From the NCBI GenBank assembly GCA_019694515.1, contig JAIBBU010000009.1, positions 1 through 64,000 on the forward strand: a stretch of 64,000 nucleotides of DNA, read 5' to 3'. The position numbers and the translations under genes were made by a program. The stretch comes from Oligoflexia bacterium. GTDB lineage: Bacteria > Bdellovibrionota_C > UBA2361 > JBGSMV01. Positions 25,339 through 35,000 of the stretch are shown piece after piece. Positions within the stretch are counted from its first letter, which is position 1; each line of letters starts with the position of its first letter. The notes under the pieces were generated by a model, which made no database searches, was not told the DNA's origin, and saw only the letters and a program-made list of their open reading frames with translations.

Positions 25339-27393
25339 ATGAAAGGCCGAATAATCGCGTTCTCGCTCCTGGCGCTGGCAAGCTGCGTGCCGCAGCCGCC
25401 ACCCGACCATTACGCCACAGCTGTAACTAACGACACCGCTGGAGATCAGGGCGCCGCTGAGAAATCCTATCTTGAGGCGATCCGCAGACAACCGCGCGAT
25501 ATTCGCGCCTATGTAAACTTGGGGGCGCTTTATCAAAGGCAGGGTCTGACTCCACGAGCGATCGAAACCTACAACCGCGCTCTACGCATTGCTCCCTCCA
25601 ACGCCGCAGCCTTGAATAATCTCGCTAAGATCTATCTGGAAGCCGGAAGACGCAACCAGGCGCTAAACCTATTGCGAAGATCGATCGCCTCGAATCCGCG
25701 CAATGCGCAGGCCTATTTCGCAATCGCCAATCTCTATTCCGAACTGGGAGACCAGCAGCGCGCGGCGCAGTCCTACCAGCAGGCTCTGCGCATCGATCCG
25801 AAAGCTTCTGAAGCGGGGCTTTATCTTGGACTTAGCTTAGCGCGCGAAGGCAAATTGACGCAGGCCATGCGCGAGTGGCAATCGTACGCGGCTGCCAACC
25901 CTACCTCCGCGCAGGTGCATTATTACCTCGGCACGGCTTGGCTCGATCAGAACAAATTTGATCAAGCGCTTGTCGAATTGCAGCAGGCCGTCGCAATTAA
26001 CCCCGGTTATGCCGAGGCTTATAATAATTTAGGCACCGCGTACCTGCGAAAGGGCGATCTCCCCGCGGCAGTCAGCGCCTGGAAGAAATCCGTCAGTTCC
26101 GATCCGCAATCGGATCAGCGGCGCTCTGGACCGCAGCTCGCTAACACCGGTATCGAAAAGTATGCCCCCTTGAATCGCACCTTTCAGGCCGTCGTAGGGG
26201 TCGATCCCTCCAGCGCCAATCGTGACTTTCAAAGAGCCTTTGCGCTTGCCGCGCAGGGTAACTTTCGTGAGGCCGCCAAGGCCTATCGCGCCGTGCTTAA
26301 GGTCGATAGCGCTGACAGTTACGCCTGGATAAATCTCGGGCACGCCTTGGCCCATAGCAACGACCTAGCTGGCGCAATCGCCGCCTGGCAAAAGGCGCTC
26401 AGCGTTAATCCCTCTGCGGCTCTAGCTCGTAAGAATTTAGGCGCAGCTTACGAAAGCTCGGGCGACCTGGACGCGGCGCAGGAACAGTATCGGCAGGCGT
26501 TAGCGGGGCTGCCCGATACCGCTGAGCTAGAGCTTGATATTGCACGCATCGATCTAAAACAGGGCGACGACGAAAGCGCTCTACCCGGCATCCAAAAAGC
26601 TCTAATCCAAGATCCAAAGCTTGCAGAAGCTCATAACCTGCTAGGCATTGTTTATCACCGCAAGTCGCTACATCAAGATGCGGCGAAGGAGTACGAGCAA
26701 GCGTTAGCGCTCGATCCGAAATCGAGCGCCGCCCGCTTTAACCTTGGACTAACGCAGCTGAACCTGCGCCATTTCGATCGAGCGATTGAGATCTATAAAC
26801 AGGCTGCGGAGCCGGACGCCGACGCGCTAGTTAACCTGGGCTATGCATATGCGCGTAAGGGTAATTATACCGAAGCGGAGAAAGTTTCCGCTCAGGCGCT
26901 GACCCTCAAACCTAACTCGGCTGAGGCTAGCAATAATCTAGGAGCGATCTATGCGATTAAGGGCGAAGATCAAAAGGCGCAGAGCGCCTTTAAGAAGGCG
27001 CTCGACCTCAATCCGGAGTTGAGCGCAGTCCTGAACAATCTTGCCGCGCGCGCGCTTAAGGAGGGCAATGTTCCAGCAGCGCGCGATCTCTACCAAAAAG
27101 TGATCGATCGTAAACCATCCGATTTACGCGCCAGGGTTAATCTCGGCGCGATCGAGCTAATGAGCGGGACGCCGGAAAAGGCGTTAGAGCACCTGAACTT
27201 TGCGGTGGGTGCGACACCGGAGGAGCCTGAACCGTACTTCAATCTCGCTTTGGCCCATCACATGCTGCAAAATCGCAAGGAAGCGCTGTCGGCGTATCGT
27301 GAATTCCTGCGGCTAAGCGAGGGCCAGAGCGCGTGGGCCGAAAAGCGCGAACAGGCGCAAAACGCCGTCCTTAATCTGGAACTGGGCCGCTAA
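25339..27393 (+). CDS. TPR-repeat lipoprotein
   Basis: 684 residues. A lipoprotein signal peptide ends in the lipobox LALASC (Cys16). The remainder is nearly all tetratricopeptide repeats, about 17 of them, with typical units (AYVNLGALYQRQGLTPRAIE; AEAYNNLGTAYLRKGDLPAA) and one interruption around residues 255-295. AAGG lies about 8 bases before the ATG. TPR arrays serve as protein-binding scaffolds; here it is anchored in the outer or inner membrane facing the periplasm. The partner is unknown. It is followed 130 bases later by a single-pass membrane protein on the same strand. Confidence 0.9.
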   Translation: MKGRIIAFSLLALASCVPQPPPDHYATAVTNDTAGDQGAAEKSYLEAIRRQPRDIRAYVNLGALYQRQGLTPRAIETYNRALRIAPSNAAALNNLAKIYLEAGRRNQALNLLRRSIASNPRNAQAYFAIANLYSELGDQQRAAQSYQQALRIDPKASEAGLYLGLSLAREGKLTQAMREWQSYAAANPTSAQVHYYLGTAWLDQNKFDQALVELQQAVAINPGYAEAYNNLGTAYLRKGDLPAAVSAWKKSVSSDPQSDQRRSGPQLANTGIEKYAPLNRTFQAVVGVDPSSANRDFQRAFALAAQGNFREAAKAYRAVLKVDSADSYAWINLGHALAHSNDLAGAIAAWQKALSVNPSAALARKNLGAAYESSGDLDAAQEQYRQALAGLPDTAELELDIARIDLKQGDDESALPGIQKALIQDPKLAEAHNLLGIVYHRKSLHQDAAKEYEQALALDPKSSAARFNLGLTQLNLRHFDRAIEIYKQAAEPDADALVNLGYAYARKGNYTEAEKVSAQALTLKPNSAEASNNLGAIYAIKGEDQKAQSAFKKALDLNPELSAVLNNLAARALKEGNVPAARDLYQKVIDRKPSDLRARVNLGAIELMSGTPEKALEHLNFAVGATPEEPEPYFNLALAHHMLQNRKEALSAYREFLRLSEGQSAWAEKREQAQNAVLNLELGR

Positions 27394-27523
27394 GTATTCG
27401 CTAATATTGCAGATTTAGCTAAGCAGCCTGCCCCTCAGAACTGCTCATAACAATGAGTAACCGCACAGAATTGCGGTCGAAACGCGCAAGCATTTCGAGT
27501 TTGGTTTAACTGAGGTTTTGCAC

Positions 27524-28348
27524 ATGGCGCACTCCAGAAAAACGCGCGAACACCAGGCTTTCAACACCCAGATCGCTGAGCTACCCGCGGCCAATTCTTA
27601 TCCCTCCACGGAAGTCGCAGAGACGATCATCCAACCGATTTCAGAGTTCAGAAGCAGCAGCGTCGCCGCTACTCACCGCATCCTGCCGGCCTTCCTGCGG
27701 CGCGGTTCAATCGCTGCCATTGCCACGACGATTCTGCGCAAGGGATTAATCTCGTTTATCACGATGTGTTTTACCTTCGCCTTCCTGTACGGGTACTACA
27801 CGATCGAGCCCACGGTACAGGCCAACGCCGCCCTGCAGAAAAGTGCCGGATCTAAGAGTTTTCATGTCACCGCAATTGATCCAAATCCCGCTCCCGTCAC
27901 TGCCGCTCTCAATAACAGCGCCGAGCAGACGCAAGCAATTCCTGCATTTGATATTAACGAAGAGGTTAAACATCCCAGCGCATCCACGGCGAGCGATAAT
28001 TTCGCGCTGATTGAAGATGCCAAAATAGATAGCTCCGGAGCGTTCGTTGCAGTCGGGCGCGCCGAGGCGCGCTCCGAACTCTCCAAAGACGGGCTCCGGG
28101 TGATTCCCGACTCAAACGGGCGCTACCTTTCAGCGCGCAGTGACCTCGAATGGCAAGGGGGATGGCAAGTCGAAAATCCCGCAGCCAACGTCGAGCGTGG
28201 CGAGAAATACATGCGTTATCTTGAACAAAAGCTGGACTCCAACCTCAAGAGTCCTTTGGCGGTACGCGAGCAAGGCGTGAGCAGACTGGCTGAGGAATTG
28301 CCGATCGCCGCAGCTGAAAAGCTGCCGATTCAAAGTTACGGCAAGTAA
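27524..28348 (+). CDS. single-pass membrane protein, unknown
   Basis: 274 residues from the ATG at 27524, which has GAGG 8 bases upstream; a TTG at 27518 is less likely. One membrane helix near residues 82-100 (GLISFITMCFTFAFLYGYY) separates an 80-residue polar N-terminal part from a 170-residue polar C-terminal part with low complexity. No family recognised. The C-terminal part is probably periplasmic. It is convergent with the polytopic membrane protein at 28358-29857, 9 bases away. Confidence 0.75.
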   Translation: MAHSRKTREHQAFNTQIAELPAANSYPSTEVAETIIQPISEFRSSSVAATHRILPAFLRRGSIAAIATTILRKGLISFITMCFTFAFLYGYYTIEPTVQANAALQKSAGSKSFHVTAIDPNPAPVTAALNNSAEQTQAIPAFDINEEVKHPSASTASDNFALIEDAKIDSSGAFVAVGRAEARSELSKDGLRVIPDSNGRYLSARSDLEWQGGWQVENPAANVERGEKYMRYLEQKLDSNLKSPLAVREQGVSRLAEELPIAAAEKLPIQSYGK

Positions 28349-28357
28349 AGCGTAGAA

Positions 28358-29857
28358 TTAAGAACGCTTAAGCTGCGAGCAGTTCTCTGATGCCAGCCCG
28401 TCCGGAGCGTCGCCCGTGTACCAGTCGCGGCTTACAAACACCGAGAACCCTTCGCGCTCCTCACCGCTTCTAAACACGCGGCACCACCTTTCAGTTGCCA
28501 GTAAAATCGAGATCAGGGGACTTTCGTTGGGCCACAAAATAGTGCGCGGCTTGATTAACTCCAAATACTGCTCCCAGCCCAGCCAGCCCTGAAAAGCCTT
28601 GCTGGATTTCTCCCACACCTCAGGCGGCACAACGTTAGTACGCCCATCAATCGGTACTAAATAGCCCGGATTGCCAGCGCCGTCGCTAAAGCGGTACATC
28701 ATATAGCCGCCGCGCCCAAAATCATTCAGGATCGGCTGGGGAAGTTTTTGGGCTTGAATGAAATCAACTTCATGCACGGGAACAATCCGAGTATTAATCG
28801 GATCACGCCAGATTCTAAAGATGCTGAGTGTGGCAAAGCAAAGTACCAGGAAGGTCAGGCCCTGGCGGGGCAGCCAATCGAAGGCAGCGCGCAGCTTATC
28901 GATCGCTTCTGCAAACGGGCCGATCTTCCGTGCATTACCCTGCAGCCGCTCCCAGTAAATTGCGATTAACGCACAGTTCAGAATCACGGCCATAGGTAGA
29001 AATTTCACCACCGCAAGCGCACCCAGAGTGAAGGCTCCCGCGAGCAGCCCCTTAGCTGGCTCCAAAGTTCGTGGGTTTCTAGCAATCAGCACACACAGCA
29101 ATGCAAAGGAGATTACCAAGAACGCCGTCGAGTACATCATGATATTGGCCGGCTGGAATTCCCGAATAGTGCGATGATCAAAGGGATGTCCGGTCTTGGA
29201 GAAAAAAGTCAGCCATTCCCCTCCTAAATACGGCGTCAGTATGGTTCCGAGGAAGGCCGCTCCGAGAATCTGAAACGCCAGTCCGCGCTTGATCCCCGAT
29301 GCCAAAATCCAAAAGACGACGATCCCGATCGCAAGTGCTGTCGTAATATGGGTGTTAGCCCAGAGACACATCACGCCCAGCAGCGCTCCCAATCGTGAGA
29401 GATTAAAACCTTTCGAGACTAGCGTTTCCACTAGGAGCAGCAACAGCGCAAAATAGATCCATACGACCGACTGCGGACGCAGGGTGAAGTGGTCAAAGCA
29501 GGAAGCCGTTGCAAATCCGCCCAAGAGACTCCCGAAGAACCAATCCCCGGACAGCTTCCCGAGACAATAAAAAAGGACGCAGGAGATTGCGACCGCGAGA
29601 AGCATCTGCAATGCCAATAGTCCGTAATCTCCAAAATGCTGATCCACCAGCGCAGCTACGATCTCGTTGCTCCAAGAATAGGCGCGCCAGGGCTGCCCTA
29701 CTCCGAACTGATTCCATAGATCGACGGATGGTATCGAGTGGTGCGCGATAATCCAGCGCCCGACTGTTATGTGCCACCACAGATCGGGGTCCACTACGGC
29801 TCCGCAAATGTAGAGCCCCGTTGCGACTGCGATCGCCAGCCAAAGGATTATTTTCAT
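28358..29857 (-). CDS. polytopic membrane protein, glycosyltransferase-39-like topology
   Basis: 499 residues with about ten hydrophobic helices over residues 1-345, then a soluble C-terminal domain of about 150 residues. The first extracytoplasmic loop begins DPDLWWHITVGRWIIAHHSIP, with acidic and histidine residues just after the first helix. That pattern is shared with a broad group of GT-C-like membrane proteins (ArnT/PMT-type) and uncharacterised relatives. A glycosyltransferase role is possible, not shown. It is divergent from the SGNH hydrolase gene at 29978. Confidence 0.8.
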   Translation of the reverse strand: MKIILWLAIAVATGLYICGAVVDPDLWWHITVGRWIIAHHSIPSVDLWNQFGVGQPWRAYSWSNEIVAALVDQHFGDYGLLALQMLLAVAISCVLFYCLGKLSGDWFFGSLLGGFATASCFDHFTLRPQSVVWIYFALLLLLVETLVSKGFNLSRLGALLGVMCLWANTHITTALAIGIVVFWILASGIKRGLAFQILGAAFLGTILTPYLGGEWLTFFSKTGHPFDHRTIREFQPANIMMYSTAFLVISFALLCVLIARNPRTLEPAKGLLAGAFTLGALAVVKFLPMAVILNCALIAIYWERLQGNARKIGPFAEAIDKLRAAFDWLPRQGLTFLVLCFATLSIFRIWRDPINTRIVPVHEVDFIQAQKLPQPILNDFGRGGYMMYRFSDGAGNPGYLVPIDGRTNVVPPEVWEKSSKAFQGWLGWEQYLELIKPRTILWPNESPLISILLATERWCRVFRSGEEREGFSVFVSRDWYTGDAPDGLASENCSQLKRS

Positions 29858-29977
29858 GCGTCTATCTGGGAGTAAATCATGAATGGCCTCCGCACCTTAG
29901 GCGCACTATCGCGCATCAAAGTTGTCATAACAATCTGTTTTCTCTAGAATTACGGGCCAAGTTAACGGAGTCACGCC

Positions 29978-30853
29978 ATGTACCGGGCAGTTCGCTCTAT
30001 TATATTTGCATTTACCGCAGCACTCGCCGCTGTATGTAGCTGTGCGGGCAACAGCCATGCCTGCCCGTTGATCGATGGGCTGGTAGATTTCAACTGCGAT
30101 CAAAAACTTAAAATCGTCTTCACGGGCGACAGTATTGTGGCTGGATACCACGACGCCCCTGCTGATTATGGGGGTTACCCAACCCGCATCGGACTTAAAT
30201 TTCCTGATGCCGAGGTAAAGAATCTTGGGATCTCGGGGATCCGCACCAGCCAGCTACTGCTCAGTTTCAGCACCGCCCTCTCGCGGCACGGTAGCAACAA
30301 GCAGAAGCGCGCCCTCCAGGATGCTGATCTGATTATCATCGATGTTGGACGGAACGATTTCTGGGAAAAAGTGAAACCGGTCTATTCGTACCGTAATATC
30401 ATCCGATTGAAGAAGCTACTAAAGCACTATGTCGAGGAGGAATCCGGAGTCGCGCCAACAGTGATCGCTTCCACACTACTTCCTACAGCGCGCTGGTTTC
30501 AGCAGCCCTTTATTTCGGGGATTAACCAGCTGCTGCTATCCCATGCAGGCTCAACACTCGCCGATGAGATTAGGTTAGACTATCTCTCGCTCGGGGTTCT
30601 ATCGCGTGATGGCCTCCATCCTGACGCGCATGGTTATAATGTGGTTGCTAACAAGGTCGCGAAGTTTCTGGAAGATAGCGTTAAAACCCACCAGCTGACC
30701 CTGAGACCCGACCTGGATGAAGACGGCATATACGACCTCTTTGAAAGTTCGCGGTTTGGGACTGACCCGTCCAATCCCGATACCGACGCTGACGGAAGAC
30801 TGGATGGCGAAGAGATTTTCACTAATGGTACCAATCCCTTAGTCGCTGACTGA
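29978..30853 (+). CDS. secreted SGNH/GDSL hydrolase with calcium-binding repeat tail
   Basis: 291 residues with a signal peptide (residues 1-28). The SGNH blocks are visible: block I IVFTGDSIVAGY (nucleophile Ser), block III DVGRNDF, and block V SRDGLHPDAHGY (catalytic Asp and His). These enzymes cleave ester bonds in lipids or carbohydrates. The C-terminal 45 residues (DLDEDGIYDLFE...DTDADGRLDGEE) are thrombospondin-type-3 / dockerin-like calcium loops, so the enzyme is probably calcium-stabilised outside the cytoplasm. Gene context: divergent membrane protein upstream, the 337-aa unknown 66 bases downstream on the same strand. Confidence 0.9.
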   Translation: MYRAVRSIIFAFTAALAAVCSCAGNSHACPLIDGLVDFNCDQKLKIVFTGDSIVAGYHDAPADYGGYPTRIGLKFPDAEVKNLGISGIRTSQLLLSFSTALSRHGSNKQKRALQDADLIIIDVGRNDFWEKVKPVYSYRNIIRLKKLLKHYVEEESGVAPTVIASTLLPTARWFQQPFISGINQLLLSHAGSTLADEIRLDYLSLGVLSRDGLHPDAHGYNVVANKVAKFLEDSVKTHQLTLRPDLDEDGIYDLFESSRFGTDPSNPDTDADGRLDGEEIFTNGTNPLVAD

Positions 30854-30919
30854 CAAACTTGAGAAGCGCGCTGCTCCGTCTTATAATCCTGTTCGATTTA
30901 GTCGTTGATGTGAGGATTT

Positions 30920-31933
30920 ATGGGCGGACCGACTCGGGAACTTTCCCCTGCTGCAAAATACTTAAAGCTTAAGCTGATGGACGGCAGCATCGATGCGGAT
31001 GGTGCCGAGACTATTCGCACCTGCCTCGAGCTCCAGCGTTCGGGCACCGCGCATGACGAAATCATGGATGTCGCCCGGTCATTGCTTACGGGAGACCAAG
31101 TTGAAATCGCCGCGGAGTGTTTGAGGCGCCAAGCAAACAGTCCAGAAACTCCCGATTCCGCTGGTGCTTTGGTAAAGGCTGCGGAATTTACTAGAAGTCT
31201 CCCGGTACCCAGAAGCTTAGATGGAATATCGGAGGTGTACGGAGTTGAGAGAGCAGCGCTGATGCGAATCGCTGAGACTAATCCCGGAATTCCTGCTTAC
31301 CATCTGGGAGAAATCTGCCATGTGGGGCACCGCAACCAGGCGGACATTGTTAGCGAAGCAGGGCTGACGGGGCATGTGGCGCATGTTGATGCAATTCTTG
31401 AAAGCATGGGTGTGCCATATCGCACCACGGATGCGCTTGCAGGAGTCGTAGCGGAGTCTCAACCCACGGGCGCGATCGCGAACGATGCCTCCGATACCAC
31501 CACACAGGGAGATGCGGAGTCCGAGTCCCAGGCGCTGGTGCGGACTGTGCGCGAAGCCGTCGGTTCTGAGCCTACGACAGCTATCGAGCCGGAGCGGGTG
31601 GAGGCGCTGAATACTGCGATCTCGGTGATGTCGGAGCTCTATGAACTGTTAGAAGCACTGCCTGAGGAGAAGAATTGGACCCTCGAACGGCTGATTGAGC
31701 TATACACTATGACGCAGTCTGAAGCGGCGGTGGGCGCCTTCGCTGAAAAGCTCTCGGCGGATGGATTTACCAATGAGCAGCTGGGCTTGATTTGGAAAGC
31801 AGCGCACGAATCCGAGGTAGAGCTTCCAAATTTTCTTGCTGATTTGTTGAGTGGCGACCAAGAAGCCAAAGCACGGCTGGGTCTACAGGTAGTGAAGGGT
31901 CCTGCAGATCTGGAACCGACCGAGGACCTCTAG
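30920..31933 (+). CDS. hypothetical protein, 337 aa
   Basis: No family recognised. It has no signal peptide or membrane segment. Residues 1-75 look like a small helical unit, residues about 85-165 carry a second helical region with a conserved-looking GHVAHVDAIL segment, and about 165-215 is a Ser/Thr/Glu-rich linker. Residues about 220-335 form a third helical domain. It is followed 76 bases later by the 1271-residue J-domain protein on the same strand, so a functional link is likely. Acidic overall. Confidence 0.72.
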   Translation: MGGPTRELSPAAKYLKLKLMDGSIDADGAETIRTCLELQRSGTAHDEIMDVARSLLTGDQVEIAAECLRRQANSPETPDSAGALVKAAEFTRSLPVPRSLDGISEVYGVERAALMRIAETNPGIPAYHLGEICHVGHRNQADIVSEAGLTGHVAHVDAILESMGVPYRTTDALAGVVAESQPTGAIANDASDTTTQGDAESESQALVRTVREAVGSEPTTAIEPERVEALNTAISVMSELYELLEALPEEKNWTLERLIELYTMTQSEAAVGAFAEKLSADGFTNEQLGLIWKAAHESEVELPNFLADLLSGDQEAKARLGLQVVKGPADLEPTEDL

Positions 31934-32009
31934 GGCCAAACTCAGATACCGACCTGCTCGCTGAGATGCGGGAACGCAGTCCTGAAATCTCTGTTGTTGT
32001 AAGGGAAGC

Positions 32010-35000
32010 ATGCGCAGGATCGAACGGCGAACTAGCTCAAAGGAAGGGATTGCTTTCATAGCGGCCGAGCTGCGCCGCGACGCTCGACTTTTAAATGTTG
32101 ACCGTGACACAGCGGCCTTCAGTCCCGGCAAACTTTGCAGCGTGCAGGAAGATCTGATCCAAAAAGCGCTGTGCCCGTTAGTGGCAGGACTGGCTAATGT
32201 GGAGCAATCCACAGCCGACCGCGAATCCCACGCTGGCTCGATTCTAAAGATTGCCAAAACAGAGTTGGCACGGGTGAGCGGGATGGAAAAGCTTGCACAG
32301 CAGGGGTGCGAAGTAATCGAGGTCAAAAACTTAAAAGCGGTTTTCCAGGGATGCGCCGATTACCTTGGCGGAGCTTGCCCGGTAGCTGATTTACTCTGGA
32401 CGCAAGTTTCGTCGCCATTCAAACAATATTCCCGGGAGGGCGTGCTGATCATTGATGCTGGATTTTGGAGCTGGCTCAAAACGGAACCGCTCCAACAACA
32501 GGCGAAATGGAGCGCCGGACAGCTCGCCGAATACAGTCTCGGCAAGAACTATTCTGGGGCCACTCCCGATCAATCGCTGACGCTCGCCGGGTTAAAAGAG
32601 GTCGTTGAAGCCTATGAAGATTCTCGCTTCAAGCGTCATCTTGGGTCGGGAGAGCTGAAGCGGACTTGCTTTTATCCCATTATCACCTGGTCCGCGCGCG
32701 AGCTTGCCGCAGAGTTCGGCGCTGCTCCGCACTACGTGCGGATGCTGATGCAGAGCAAGGCGGCTTTTCACGGGGAAGCCGAGCCGGCGCGAGACCTCGA
32801 TTTCGCCGCCGAATGTTTGAAAATCGGAAAAGAGCGCACCTCCGAGGCAGTCGAGGCAGCGATCTCAGCTCCGCGAAAAAGCACTTCCAAGCTTTTCCCC
32901 GATATCTCCGCCGCGGTAATCACCGATATATGCAGTGTGGACGATAGCGGTATCTTGGGCCGGCTGGCCGAGAAGGCCGGTTCGGTCAAAAAGCTTTTCG
33001 AAATCGCGGCAGCCACCCCCTGGAGCCTGCCCTTTGAGAGCCCCGCCAAAGGCCTGAGCTGGGCGGTCGATTTTTGTAGTAGCTCCCCGGACAACCTGGA
33101 AACGCTGAAAACTCTGTCGACGGCTTTGGGCCGAAAGAAACTGCCCAGCCGCGTCAAAGTCACCGGACAGAACAGCGCCCGAGACTTCTCCTACCTCAAA
33201 GACGTACGCTGGGAGGACATCTCAAGCGAGCTCCCGAGTTGGTATCATACTCGGGCCACATTGCGAGTCGCTAAGAAAACCAACGGTATTTTTGTGATTG
33301 ATGGGCCGAATGAGCGCGTAATTGTAGATCGAAAACTGCTTAGCGCCCCGGAATTTACCCAGGTAGTATTGCTGAGGGGACTAGCGATTCTTGACACCCT
33401 ACAAGAAAATCACCCCTCCCCTCTACGCTTCAATCGGGTGGCTGCCGGTGTCGTCGAGATGCTGGTTGAGCTGAGCTCTTGGAATCGAGCCAAGGTTGGG
33501 CTGGACGTTCATAAGGTCGACAAGAATTTAGGGTGGCTGGCGACACTCGGCGCAGTCGAAGAATCTCAGCCCGGCGCGCTTGCAGAAGCGTTGAAAGCCT
33601 TAAAGGCCTTGCCTGGTGCAATCGTCGATGCGCGCGAGGGGTTAGTCACCCATAATCTATTTTATCTCTTTCCAGAGCTTGCACGGGCACGTGGCCTGAT
33701 CGATTGGGGCGAGAATATGAATCTCGAACTTCATCAGCAGCGTTCAAGGGCTGTAATTTCGGCCACTTTGCCGGGCGACTGTTTAGTGAATTTGATTGCA
33801 GCTGCTGTGCCTGCCGAACGCCGCGCGCAAGCAGCTCTGGCTAGCGCGCTGCGCTCGATTGACCACCAACATCTCGGCACCGCCCTATTTCATATCGCCG
33901 ACCAACCTACCCTAAGCGAGCTCGAGGCCTTGCGAGATGTCCTGGTCATCGCCCAATACAACACTGATGCCACGGGAGGGAACATAGAGAGGGCCTCCCT
34001 GCGCGATCTTCAAATCTCTGGCGATCAGCAACCATTTCCTGTGACCATGCTGACTGCTAATTACCAATTTGACCTGCGATCTATTTTGCAGCATGTAGGA
34101 ATTAACTATTTTTCGGAAGTTATTAAGCCTTTAATCTTCGGACCGCACGTAGATCGAGATGCTCGCCTAGCGGCGCTAGTGGGCGAGCCGGTGACAAATG
34201 AAAACTTATCAAAGGTGCGGCTACTCTTCGGAGACGCTGCTCCCGGTGACAAACGGGCATTATTGCGCCCGCGCTTGGCCTTTTTTTCCGCGGTCGGTGG
34301 CGAGGCCTTTCTCACCACTTTGGCGAGGATGGCTTCACCCACCGAATTCGATTGGGCGATCTCGTCGTGCGAGGACATTCGCGCAGAATTGTTCACTCTA
34401 TGTCAAGCGAATGGTGCTGTGCCTGCGCCGCAGGAGATCAGGGAGCGGGGTTTTCCGGTACGGGTTGCTCAGCGCTTTAAGTCTATGATTGATGCTAATA
34501 GCGGGCCGATCCCGGCTGCCGGCACGGCTCAGGCCTTTACCAAGGCGCTCGCCTGTTTAGTGCGGAGCCAGGAAACGTACTTTAGAGAACTGGTGTTCGA
34601 TCCCAAGCCCGCAGTAATCGACCCGAATGAAGCGGCGGCGATCTTGGGTTTCGGCTTCAGCGATGCGCACTCGGCAGAAAAAGCCAAATCGGCTCCAGAT
34701 CGGGTCATCCTGACCGTCCTTTCGGCCACGTTGGTATCCCGGCGATTTACTTCGCATTCTGACATGCTAGCCGCCGCTGTTTTCGAGCGGGCAGAGCTTC
34801 AAAGCGCGATAACTCAGGAGCTGGTGGGCGCGACGTCTAGCGGCAGCCAGATTGCCGATCTCGCCGCCAGATATGCGCTTGAGATCAAGCAGGGGCAATT
34901 TCTTTATCAATATCTGGAGCCGGCAGTAGCAAGCCTGGCGGCTGAAGCGGGAGGTGTCTTCCAAGGATCCAGCGCAGCACGGCTTATCGAACTCCTTAAA

